Positions 8,419-16,214 of a stretch of 64,000 nt of DNA are shown here, piece by piece. The DNA is from B30-G6 sp964633115. GTDB lineage: Bacteria > Desulfobacterota > Desulfobacteria > Desulfobacterales > B30-G6. The stretch covers positions 1-64,000 of the forward strand of contig CAZWEO010000015.1 in NCBI GenBank assembly GCA_964633115.1, read 5' to 3'. A program made the position numbers and the translations under genes. Numbering within the stretch: the stretch's first letter is position 1; every line of letters begins with the position of its first letter. The notes under the pieces are model-generated. The model was not told where the DNA came from. It saw nothing but the letters and a program-made list of their open reading frames with translations, and made no database searches.

Positions 8419-8930
8419 AGCTCTCTCCCTGTAATCGCCAGATGGATATCTTTTATGAATTTAGCTGCTCCTTGTAAAAACAATAGAACCACCGCAATTG
8501 GCACCGATAGTTTTAACGGCCAAATGGGAGGGTCCCAGGATGAACCGCTATTTTCCCAGATCGCTATCGCTTTGCCAGCAAAACGGAATCCGGCCCAAAT
8601 AAACATCGCCATGAATACTACAAAAAAGATAAAAGTCACGCAATCGAGCAATGCGCGCTTCCTCTTATTTAACCTGCCGTAAATAATATCTATTTTTACA
8701 TGTTTGCCTTGCTGTAGCGTCCAGGCCGCACCAAAAAAATACATGATTGAGCAAGAAAAAAGAGAAACTTCAATTGACCACATCGTTGGGTTCTCAAAGA
8801 CATAACGCATCACAATTTCGACAGCGACTGCGACAATGACTACAAAAATCAGCCAAGCAGATATTTTTCCAATTTTTATGGAAACAGCTTCAATAAAGTT
8901 TACTATTTTTTTCAAAAAATAAATCTCCAT
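8415..8930 (-). CDS. dctQ: TRAP transporter small membrane subunit (DctQ type), system 1
   Basis: From the ATG at 8930 the protein has 171 residues and four membrane segments, with the DctQ hallmark VEIVMRYVFENPTMWSIEVS read as two motifs, VMRYVFENP and WSIEV. A GTG at 8981 would add 17 residues that do not look like the family N-terminus, so the ATG is preferred, although neither has a clear ribosome site. It overlaps dctM by four bases. DctQ joins the binding protein to the channel. Confidence 0.88.
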   Translation of the reverse strand: MEIYFLKKIVNFIEAVSIKIGKISAWLIFVVIVAVAVEIVMRYVFENPTMWSIEVSLFSCSIMYFFGAAWTLQQGKHVKIDIIYGRLNKRKRALLDCVTFIFFVVFMAMFIWAGFRFAGKAIAIWENSGSSWDPPIWPLKLSVPIAVVLLFLQGAAKFIKDIHLAITGREL

Positions 8931-9006
8931 TTTAGCATTGGGAAAGATCAAAGAATGTGTGCCACTATCAAGTAGAGGCACACATTGGTATGCAAAACAA
9001 GCGTGA

Positions 9007-10032
9007 TTAATCCAGTAGCCCCAGCTCCTTCATCCATTTCAAATGGGACTGTAGAATAGGCTCGCAATCTGGCCCTTTTTTTGCGAATTCCGTCCAAACC
9101 TGAACAGCGATTTCCCTTAGTTTTTTCCTCTCCGCTTCAGTCCATACCGTAACGACAGCTCCTTCTGCAGTCATTTTTTTGACGGCATTGATATCGTCAA
9201 CAGCCATTGTTTGGTGTACATCTGAATGCCATGAATGGATTGAACTTTCTAAAATACCCTTTATATCATCCGGCAGTTTTTCATACTCTTTCTTATTAAC
9301 CGTAATCACGCCCAAAGGCATGGAATGGATACCGGGATAGTTAAAATATTTAGCAATCTTATGAAAACCATAGGACATATTAACAGAAGGACCGCTATAG
9401 TCAGTGGCGTCAAGTACGCCTTTGTCTAGAGCGCTGTAAATTTCGGTAGGTGGAAGGACAACCGCAGAAGCACCTAGTTTTTCCATAAGCATTGTAACAA
9501 TACCAGGTGCAACCCTTATCTTAACTCCTTTAAAATCATCTACCTTGGAAATGGGTCTTTTGGAGGGTATGACTTCCATGCCCCACACAGCGCCGCCAAG
9601 ACAGTATACACCGTAGGGGTCAAAGAGTTTTTGTAAAAATTCTCTGCCGCCTTTTTTATTGAACCAGGTGATGAACTGCCAGACTTCAGGATAACCGCCA
9701 TTGATGTCCGAACAAAAAGCAAATGCCGGATTTTTTCCGGCCCAAAATTGAGGTGGCACAAAGTTTCCCTGTATTATGTTGTCAGAGGTTGCATCCAGCA
9801 TATCGGTAACCGGCACAATGGATTGGCCAGAATACATGGTAATTTGCAGACGACCATCGGTCATTGCGTTTACGTTTTCGGCCCACCTTTCTAAAGCTTT
9901 AAACAGTGGGTCAGCAGCTCCAACAGGCGCTTGAATTTTCCACTGGGTAGTTTTGGCGGCTACAGACGCGGTAAACAGAAAGCAAAAACAACAAATCAGA
10001 ACAAGGGCTGAAAGCATTTGTTTTCTAAACAT
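9007..10032 (-). CDS. dctP: TRAP transporter periplasmic binding protein (DctP type, 2-oxoacid-like), system 1
   Basis: This 341-residue protein begins with a Sec signal peptide (about 1-26, cleaved after SVAA). The mature part has the DctP fold with FKGVKIRVAPG, where the Arg is the expected carboxylate anchor, and PPTEIYSALDKGVLDATDY. The pattern around these motifs and the phrase GRLQITMYSGQSIVP resemble the TakP/2-oxoacid branch rather than the classical C4-dicarboxylate branch; this is a reading by eye. AGGAGG before the ATG is strong. It leads the minus-strand operon dctP-dctQ-dctM-korDABC-like genes. A perfect FadR-type palindrome lies 175 bases upstream. Confidence 0.9.
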   Translation of the reverse strand: MFRKQMLSALVLICCFCFLFTASVAAKTTQWKIQAPVGAADPLFKALERWAENVNAMTDGRLQITMYSGQSIVPVTDMLDATSDNIIQGNFVPPQFWAGKNPAFAFCSDINGGYPEVWQFITWFNKKGGREFLQKLFDPYGVYCLGGAVWGMEVIPSKRPISKVDDFKGVKIRVAPGIVTMLMEKLGASAVVLPPTEIYSALDKGVLDATDYSGPSVNMSYGFHKIAKYFNYPGIHSMPLGVITVNKKEYEKLPDDIKGILESSIHSWHSDVHQTMAVDDINAVKKMTAEGAVVTVWTEAERKKLREIAVQVWTEFAKKGPDCEPILQSHLKWMKELGLLD

Positions 10033-10206
10033 AACAATCCTCCTATAGTGTATTGTTAGCGATAACTACTCAGTTACCTACGGAAACCATGATCAATCTT
10101 CACGCTTTACGTCCTGAGATATTAAAGACGAAATCCTAAATTTTTTTTATTCAGAAAATGCATGATCAATGTAATTTAAAATTAGTAACCAATGGTTTTA
10201 TTGGTC

Positions 10207-10221
10207 AGTGGTCTAACCACT
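10207..10221. promoter_or_regulatory. FadR-type operator candidate 2, perfect palindrome
   Basis: AGTGGT-CTA-ACCACT is a perfect 6+3+6 palindrome holding TGGTNNNACCA, the textbook half-site arrangement of FadR/FCD GntR proteins. It lies upstream of the minus-strand TRAP/oxidoreductase operon. Confidence 0.7.
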
Positions 10222-10365
10222 AATATTGATTTTTTTAAAAGTCAATGGTTTTTTAAAAAAATTATAGATATTCTAATTATATTTTTTTAAAATATAGATA
10301 CAACCAATTATATTTAATTCAAATTATTCTTATATAAGTTTTTTAAATATTTGCATATAAAATAC

Positions 10366-10394
10366 TTGACATTGCAAATTTATTAGTTTAATCA
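10366..10394 (+). promoter_or_regulatory. Candidate sigma-70 promoter for the second TRAP operon
   Basis: TTGACA at 10366-10371 is a consensus -35 box. Downstream are TTTAAT (10387-10392, spacing 15) or TAATCA (10389-10394, spacing 17) as possible -10 boxes. The operator at 10400-10410 would fall on the transcription start, a placement suited to repression. Confidence 0.45.
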
Positions 10395-10399
10395 ATTAC

Positions 10400-10410
10400 T
10401 GGTCTGTCCA
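10400..10410. promoter_or_regulatory. FadR-type operator candidate 3
   Basis: TGGTCTGTCCA is identical to the site at 983-993 and sits just after the TTGACA promoter candidate, ahead of the plus-strand TRAP operon. Confidence 0.6.
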
Positions 10411-10586
10411 CATACCACAAAAATATATCTGTATGTGATCAATTTATTAGCTCGGATCATATTCACATGTACTGGATTTTCAACGCCAATCATTCGGTAT
10501 TCGGCTAAAATCAGTTGCGATCGATTTCAAACGATGCCGATAGGCCGCTTATTACGCTCGTTAACAATGAATAAAGAGGTAGTGAA

Positions 10587-11666
10587 ATGGTTCAAAAATC
10601 AAGGTGGCATATTACCAAAGGGAGTATCAGAGCCGATCGCGATGATGGCAACAACTTCAGAGGAAAAAAACCTGCTAATCTGAAGCCAAAAAAGATTGTC
10701 GCAGTTGCCATACTCACGATGGTCCTGCTTTTTGGTTTGAGCGCTGCAGCGCAGGCAAAAAAAATTACGCTTAAAATCTCATTAGTTGTACGGGATAAGG
10801 AGCCAGTAACCCTTGCTGCCGTCGATTTTGGCAAGGAAGTTGAGAAACTTACCAATGGTGAGATCAAGGTTCAGGTTTTTCCCAATGGCGAATTGGGCAC
10901 CTCCAGGGATAATGCTGAGCAGGTTCAGCGAGGGTCGAATATTGTAGTTTGGTGTTCCCCGGCTGTATTAGGTGAATATGTTCCAGACTATGCAATTTTT
11001 GACGGCCCCTTTCTTTTCAAAAATTATGAAGATTTACGCAAAGTAGTCGAATCTGACTGGCATCAGAGTGTAATGGAGTCCGCCAGTCAGAAAGGACTTA
11101 AGATTTTGGACATGGGCTGGTATTTTGGGGCCAGGAGTGTCATCTCTGGTAAAAGCCTTACAACACAATCGGATTTCAAGGGTCTGAAAATAAGGATTCC
11201 ACGTGTTAAGATGTGGCTGGAAACATTTAATGCATTGGCTTCAAGCCCGACTACCATATCTTTTTCAGAAGTATACAGCGCGCTTTCCCAAGGTGTGGCA
11301 GAGGCTGCAGAAGCCCCTCTATCTTCTCTCTTTGGCATGAAATTCTATGAGATCAAAAAAAACATAGCCCTGACCCGGCACTTTACGTCGACGACCGGCC
11401 TGGTAATGTCCCAGAAATTGTTCGATTCCCTCACGCCAGAGCAGCAGAAAGTACTTGTAGCAACGGCTAAAAAATATGGCGCTATCGCCAGTGAGAATAC
11501 CATTAAGTCAGAATCAGAATTTCAGAAGAAGCTTGAGGAGAACGGCGTACGCTTCAACGAAGTCGACAGAGACGCGTTTGTAAACGCCACGCGTAAAGTT
11601 TATGATGCCTTTCCTGAATGGACGCCAGGCCTTTATGAAAAAGTTCAGAAAATACTAAGCCAATAG
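10587..11666 (+). CDS. dctP: TRAP transporter periplasmic binding protein (DctP type), system 2
   Basis: This 359-residue protein has an unusually long charged leader (about 30 residues) before the signal-peptide core KIVAVAILTMVLLFGLSAAAQA, given here only in part as IVAVAILTMVLLFGLS. The mature part matches DctP/SiaP proteins: FPNGELGTSRDNAEQV, then FKGLKIRIPRVKMW with the ligand-binding Arg, then SEVYSALSQGVAEAAEAP. GAGGT eight bases before the ATG supports the start. It is distinct from the system 1 binding protein and looks closer to the C4-dicarboxylate/sugar-acid branch, so the island imports at least two kinds of solute. It is followed by a hairpin and then dctQ and dctM. Confidence 0.88.
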   Translation: MVQKSRWHITKGSIRADRDDGNNFRGKKPANLKPKKIVAVAILTMVLLFGLSAAAQAKKITLKISLVVRDKEPVTLAAVDFGKEVEKLTNGEIKVQVFPNGELGTSRDNAEQVQRGSNIVVWCSPAVLGEYVPDYAIFDGPFLFKNYEDLRKVVESDWHQSVMESASQKGLKILDMGWYFGARSVISGKSLTTQSDFKGLKIRIPRVKMWLETFNALASSPTTISFSEVYSALSQGVAEAAEAPLSSLFGMKFYEIKKNIALTRHFTSTTGLVMSQKLFDSLTPEQQKVLVATAKKYGAIASENTIKSESEFQKKLEENGVRFNEVDRDAFVNATRKVYDAFPEWTPGLYEKVQKILSQ

Positions 11667-11676
11667 TAACGATAAT

Positions 11677-11709
11677 AAGGCGGCGGGATGATCTTCAACT
11701 CACCGCCTT
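11677..11709 (+). terminator. Intra-operon hairpin between dctP and dctQ (system 2)
   Basis: AAGGCGG (11677-11683) pairs perfectly with CCGCCTT (11703-11709) across a 19-base loop. No long T-run follows; CATCAAAAAA comes next. Hairpins at this place often limit read-through or protect the upstream message so that the binding protein is made in excess. Confidence 0.55.
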
Positions 11710-11746
11710 GCATCAAAAAAGACATAAGAATGCTGAAGGAGAGCCA

Positions 11747-12241
11747 ATGAAACGTTTTCTGAGCATGCTCAATTTACTGCCTGAAATCATAAGCTGTACT
11801 TCTCTTTCTATAACCCTTATGGCTGTAATCCTTAATGTGTTTATGCGCTATGTTTTTAATAACTCTTTGGCTGAGGCCGAAGAAATTGCCACAGCCAGCT
11901 TTTGTTGGGTGGTTTTTTTAGGAGCGGCTGCCTGCTATAAAAGGGGCCTGCATGTGGGTATAGACATCTTGGTTTCCAAATCAGATAGCAGATTCAGCCG
12001 TTTCCTGATTTTGTTAACAGGTTTCATTTTAATCGTGATTAATTTTTACCTTATTTATCTCACTGGCTATTTTTCAATTAGTGCGTGGGTAAAGCCCTTG
12101 TCGGTTCTAAGAATTCCTTATACTTTTGTCGATATTTCGGCAACTGTCGGCTTTATGTACATGGCTTTTTATGCTCTTAAACTTTTTCTCGAAAATCTGA
12201 AGCGGTTTATATTTCATAAGGCAGTTGCGGATAGAAACTGA
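11747..12241 (+). CDS. dctQ: TRAP transporter small membrane subunit (DctQ type), system 2
   Basis: From the ATG at 11747, preceded by GAAGGAGAG, the protein has 164 residues and four membrane segments. VILNVFMRYVFNNSLAEAEE contains the DctQ core VFMRYVFNN, followed by the helix with FLGAAACYKRGLHVGIDI, again typical. It lies between the dctP and dctM genes of the second TRAP system, and its end nearly touches the dctM start. Confidence 0.9.
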   Translation: MKRFLSMLNLLPEIISCTSLSITLMAVILNVFMRYVFNNSLAEAEEIATASFCWVVFLGAAACYKRGLHVGIDILVSKSDSRFSRFLILLTGFILIVINFYLIYLTGYFSISAWVKPLSVLRIPYTFVDISATVGFMYMAFYALKLFLENLKRFIFHKAVADRN

Positions 12242-12242
12242 T

Positions 12243-13541
12243 ATGGAAATTATGGCAATTTTGCCCATTATTATGCTCTTCATATTATTCTTTACGGGGT
12301 TTCCCGTGGCATGGGCCCTTCTTATATCGGCGCTTGTTTATTTTGTCTTTGCTGACACGGGCATGCCCCCCGATTTAGTCTGCCAGCGGCTTATCGTTGC
12401 AGCCGAATCCTTCCCACTGCTGGCAGTACCCTTTTTTATCACCGCAGGATCAGTGATGAACTATGCCGGTATTTCAAAGCGGTTGATGGAAATGGCCGAG
12501 GTTATTTCTGGACACATTATTGGTGGTTTTGCCCAGGTAAACATTGTCTTGTCTACTTTCATGGGCGGAGTTTCCGGTTCCGCCAATGCCGATGCAGCAA
12601 TGGTTAGCAAGGTGGTGGTTCCCCAAATGGTGGAGCAGGGTATGACCAAAAGTTTTTCAGCTGCGGTGACAGCTACCTCGGCCACCATTTCACCCATAAT
12701 TCCCCCCGGCATCGGTTTGATTCTATATGCCCTGCTAGCTGACGTCAGCGTGGGTAAAATGTTTGTGGCCGGATATTTTCCCGGAGTTCTCATGTGCCTG
12801 GCACTCATGGCCATTGTCGGTATCATCGCCCAAAAAAGAGGTTATCGGGCAACCAGGGATAAGATGGCCTCTTTTAAAGAAATAACAAAGCAACTGTTTT
12901 ACTCTTCATGGGCCTTGTTTTTACCCTTTGGGATTATCTTGGGGCTTCGTTTTGGCATGTTTACTCCCACTGAAGCTGGGGCTATGTGCGTTTTATATTC
13001 TACCATCGTTGGCATGTTCGTTTACCGGAAGTTAAAAATCCATCATTTCAAGGCCATTTTGCTTGAATCTGTTCTGGGAACTTCCTCCATTATGATTATT
13101 ATCTGTGCGGCCAATGCCTTTGGATATTATCTGAGTTGGGAGCGTATCCCCCATGATCTGTCAAATGCTGTTGTAGCCCACATTCACTCCCCGATTCTTT
13201 TTTTGATTACTATAAATCTGCTGTTATTGTTTTTAGGAATGTTTTTGGAAGGTGTAGCCACACTGGTAATTTTAGTTCCTTTGCTGATAATTCCGGCTGA
13301 ACACCTCGGTATTGATCTCATCCACTTTGGCATTATTATGGTACTAAATTTGACAATAGGTGCTGTAACCCCCCCCTTTGGCATTCTTTTCTTTACAACC
13401 TCATCCATCCTTGAAATGCGACCTTTTGAAATAATGAGGGAAGCACTTCCATTTATCATAGCCCTTATCCTGTGCTTGGCTATCGTAACTTTTACGCCGA
13501 AGATCGTTCTTTTTTTACCGGAATTAATTTATTGGGAATGA
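12243..13541 (+). CDS. dctM: TRAP transporter large membrane subunit (DctM type), system 2
   Basis: This is a protein of about 432 residues with 12 or more membrane segments. Family marks include GGVSGSANADAAMVSKVVVP, represented by SGSANADAAMV, then PPGIGLILYA, FTPTEAGAMCVLYS and TPPFGILFF. The ATG at 12243 starts one base after the dctQ stop; an upstream in-frame start at 12225 would overlap dctQ. Together with 10587-12241 it forms a full TRAP system. The LarA-like gene follows 29 bases later and probably shares the transcript. Confidence 0.92.
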   Translation: MEIMAILPIIMLFILFFTGFPVAWALLISALVYFVFADTGMPPDLVCQRLIVAAESFPLLAVPFFITAGSVMNYAGISKRLMEMAEVISGHIIGGFAQVNIVLSTFMGGVSGSANADAAMVSKVVVPQMVEQGMTKSFSAAVTATSATISPIIPPGIGLILYALLADVSVGKMFVAGYFPGVLMCLALMAIVGIIAQKRGYRATRDKMASFKEITKQLFYSSWALFLPFGIILGLRFGMFTPTEAGAMCVLYSTIVGMFVYRKLKIHHFKAILLESVLGTSSIMIIICAANAFGYYLSWERIPHDLSNAVVAHIHSPILFLITINLLLLFLGMFLEGVATLVILVPLLIIPAEHLGIDLIHFGIIMVLNLTIGAVTPPFGILFFTTSSILEMRPFEIMREALPFIIALILCLAIVTFTPKIVLFLPELIYWE

Positions 13542-13570
13542 TCATTTTCTTCAAAAATAGGAGTTTTTGT

Positions 13571-14866
13571 ATGTCTGAATATACAATGAAATATGGAAAA
13601 GAAACAATAAGGTTTAATTTCCTCGATGAAAATGTCTTGGCAGTCATCAAACCAAATAAATTTGAAGTTTCTGATTTGTCCCAAGAAGAAATTGTTCAAA
13701 ACGCCCTTGAAAAACCTATTGCGAGTGCGCGACTTAGAGATATCGTAAAATCGGGTGAAACTGTGTGTGTTGTTGTCCCCGACATTACACGAGCGTGGCA
13801 ATCACCTCATATTTTTATCCCGCTTGTGATTACGGAATTAAACAAAGGAGGGATAAAAGATAAAGACATACTTATTGTTTCGGCCACAGGCATCCACAGG
13901 TTTCAATCCGAAGAAGAGCACAAGCAGTTAGTCACTGAAGATATTTTTAACAGAATAAACATTATTGATCATGATGCCAGGGATCAAAATAATTTAGTGT
14001 ATGTAGGCACGACATCGAGCGGAAACAATATAGAACTTAATAAAAAAGCATTAAAATGTGACCATATTGTTTTAACTGGTGGCGCAATATTCCACTTTCT
14101 GGCGGGGTTCGGTGGTGGTTCAAAATACCTTCTCCCGGGTATCGCCGGTTATGATTGCATCATGAAAAATCATTCTCTTTTTTTAAATTCCGGACTTGGT
14201 TCTGGCAGAAATCACGATGTAAAAAGTGGAAACACGAGCGAGAGCAACCCCATTTATAACGATATTCTTGAAGCAGCGAGTTTTGTAAGACCTACCTTTA
14301 TTCTTAATGTGGTTTTGGACGCTCAAAACCAAATCGCACATGCATTTGCTGGTAACTACGTAAAAACTCATGAAGCAGCATGCGAAATCGTCGATGCATT
14401 GGATGGTGTTTTTATTGACCAAAAAGCAGAAATGGTAATTGCTTCGGCATGTGGGTATCCTAAAGATATCAGCTTCTATCAAACATTCAAGACCATTGAT
14501 AATGCTGTAAAGGCATTGAAAGAAAATGGTGTCTTGATACTTGTTTCTCAATGTATCGAAAATATCGGAAGCAATGGAGCGGAAAATATTATTAAAATTT
14601 TTTCAAACATGCTTGATAGGGAAAAAGCCTTTCGAGAAAAATTTTCCATCGGACCTGCCATCGGCTTTTTAGAGTGTGAATACGCGGAAACCTACAATGT
14701 TATTCTCGTAAGCAAAATACCAAAGGAAGAACTCGCCGCCACTAAGGTTAAAGTTGTTCAGACCATAGATGAAGCCTTAGAGGCGGCTTACAAAATAAAA
14801 AGAACAAGGCATTTAAAAACTTACATGATGCCATATGGGGCCAATACTTTCCCCAAATTATCATGA
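13571..14866 (+). CDS. LarA-like (DUF2088) nickel-pincer-family racemase/epimerase homologue
   Basis: This 431-residue protein has the LarA fold marks: VPDITRAWQSPH in the N-terminal domain, and FGGGSKYLLPGIAGYD followed by KNH, where the Lys and His match the residues that hold the nickel-pincer cofactor in lactate racemase. The family interconverts alpha-hydroxy acids by hydride transfer. The start at 13571 is chosen because AGGAG lies nine bases ahead; an upstream in-frame start would run into dctM. No larB, larC or larE cofactor genes are in this window. Its place after a TRAP transporter suggests it acts on the imported acid. Substrate unknown; it may not be a lactate racemase. Confidence 0.82.
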   Translation: MSEYTMKYGKETIRFNFLDENVLAVIKPNKFEVSDLSQEEIVQNALEKPIASARLRDIVKSGETVCVVVPDITRAWQSPHIFIPLVITELNKGGIKDKDILIVSATGIHRFQSEEEHKQLVTEDIFNRINIIDHDARDQNNLVYVGTTSSGNNIELNKKALKCDHIVLTGGAIFHFLAGFGGGSKYLLPGIAGYDCIMKNHSLFLNSGLGSGRNHDVKSGNTSESNPIYNDILEAASFVRPTFILNVVLDAQNQIAHAFAGNYVKTHEAACEIVDALDGVFIDQKAEMVIASACGYPKDISFYQTFKTIDNAVKALKENGVLILVSQCIENIGSNGAENIIKIFSNMLDREKAFREKFSIGPAIGFLECEYAETYNVILVSKIPKEELAATKVKVVQTIDEALEAAYKIKRTRHLKTYMMPYGANTFPKLS

Positions 14867-14958
14867 ATAAAAGAATGTAAGGATCAACCTTGGTTTCTGT
14901 GTTTTATGACTATGATCTATTAATTTTCGATTTTTTTATCTAGGAGGTTACCAACACA

Positions 14959-16053
14959 ATGGGGAAAATGACTTCACGAGAAAGATTCCTTACGGCTCTA
15001 AATGGAAAAGAACCTGATATGGTGCCTATTCACGAACTATTGATGTCACGTCCGCTTTTTCAGGAAGTATTGGGGTATACACCCGAAGGTTACGATACGG
15101 AATCAGTATGCAATTTGGCTATTAAGATAGGCTATGACTCGACCCTGCTATCATTTGGCGGCATGTCAGCTCTTAATGAACACCCCGCTGTAAAAGAAAA
15201 GGAAGGGGCTTATACTGACGAATGGGGCACTGTATATCAAAAGCATGAAGACGTTTGGCCCGCTGATGCACCGGTTGGGTATCCTATTTCCAACTGGGAA
15301 GATCTCAGAAATTATACTTGGCCAGATCCCTGGAGCGAGTCCCGCCTGGATGGCATTAAAGTCGGTCGGAAGATGCTCGATGAACATCAGATGGCCCTGA
15401 TAGGCGCAGTGCGGGGCCCCCTTAGTGCTTCCTGGCTTCTAACCGGCTTTTCGGAATTCATGCTGGCTTTTTATGATGATCCGGAGATGGTTGAATCTAT
15501 CTTGAACCGATGCACTGACTTTTACATTGTCGGAGCCCGCAGAATGGCTGAAGCCGGAGTGGACGCCATCTATATAGCCGACGATTATGGGTTTAAGAAC
15601 GCGCCCTTTATGAGCCCTCAAACATTTGATAAATTTATTCTACCGCAGTTGAAAAGAATGGTAGAAGCAATCAGAAAAACAACAGCCCTTCCTATCCTGC
15701 ACAGTGATGGGTATATACGACCATTACTTGATTCAATTATGAACAATGTACCGTTGGCCGGCCTTAACCCATTGGAGCGAGGAGCCGGGATGGACATTGC
15801 TGACGTGAAAAAGGCATTTGGGCATAAATTGGCAATCATCGGCAATGTGAATCAACATACCACCATGGTAAGCGGCAAAAAAGAAGATGTTATCGAGGAA
15901 ACCAAAGAATGTATTAAAACAGCGGCTCCCGGCGGTGGCTATGTGCTGGCCACTGACCATAGTATACATGATGACATCCCTAATGAGAACATCTTTGCTC
16001 TTTATGAAACTGGCCGTAAATATGGACAATACCCAATTAATATTCCAAACTAG
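14959..16053 (+). CDS. UroD-like (MtaA/MtbA-type) methyltransferase family protein
   Basis: This 364-residue protein is a stand-alone uroporphyrinogen-decarboxylase-fold protein of the corrinoid methyltransferase type, not the haem enzyme. It starts with TSRERFLTALNGKEPDMVP, seen here as TSRERFLTALNG, typical of the group, and carries GLNPLE and GNVNQH barrel motifs. The zinc motif HxCG is replaced by HSDG, and the C-terminal Cys region reads LATDHSIHDDIP, so a His may replace the Cys ligand. AGGAGG lies ahead of the ATG. It lacks a corrinoid domain, unlike the fused paralogue at 2143-4302, and could use that domain or an unlinked carrier. Confidence 0.88.
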   Translation: MGKMTSRERFLTALNGKEPDMVPIHELLMSRPLFQEVLGYTPEGYDTESVCNLAIKIGYDSTLLSFGGMSALNEHPAVKEKEGAYTDEWGTVYQKHEDVWPADAPVGYPISNWEDLRNYTWPDPWSESRLDGIKVGRKMLDEHQMALIGAVRGPLSASWLLTGFSEFMLAFYDDPEMVESILNRCTDFYIVGARRMAEAGVDAIYIADDYGFKNAPFMSPQTFDKFILPQLKRMVEAIRKTTALPILHSDGYIRPLLDSIMNNVPLAGLNPLERGAGMDIADVKKAFGHKLAIIGNVNQHTTMVSGKKEDVIEETKECIKTAAPGGGYVLATDHSIHDDIPNENIFALYETGRKYGQYPINIPN

Positions 16054-16214
16054 GTTCATTTTAGCCCTTGAGAAATTCAAATGGGTAATTTTTGCATAAA
16101 TCTCACACGCATTGTGATTAAGCACTGCAAACTGCTGTGAAGAAAGCCTATCGCACGGAAACAAGATAGAGTCGGCTTTCAGGTTCACCATTATTATAAA
16201 AAGGAGGAAATGAC

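Larger units (their letters stand above)
10033..10586. other. Divergent AT-rich control region between the two TRAP operons
   Basis: No gene is supported in this 554-base stretch. It is strikingly AT-rich (10130-10400) and carries two FadR-type operator candidates, at 10207-10221 and 10400-10410, one nearer to each divergent operon, and a TTGACA promoter box reading toward the plus-strand operon. It is the control region of the catabolic island. Confidence 0.75.
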
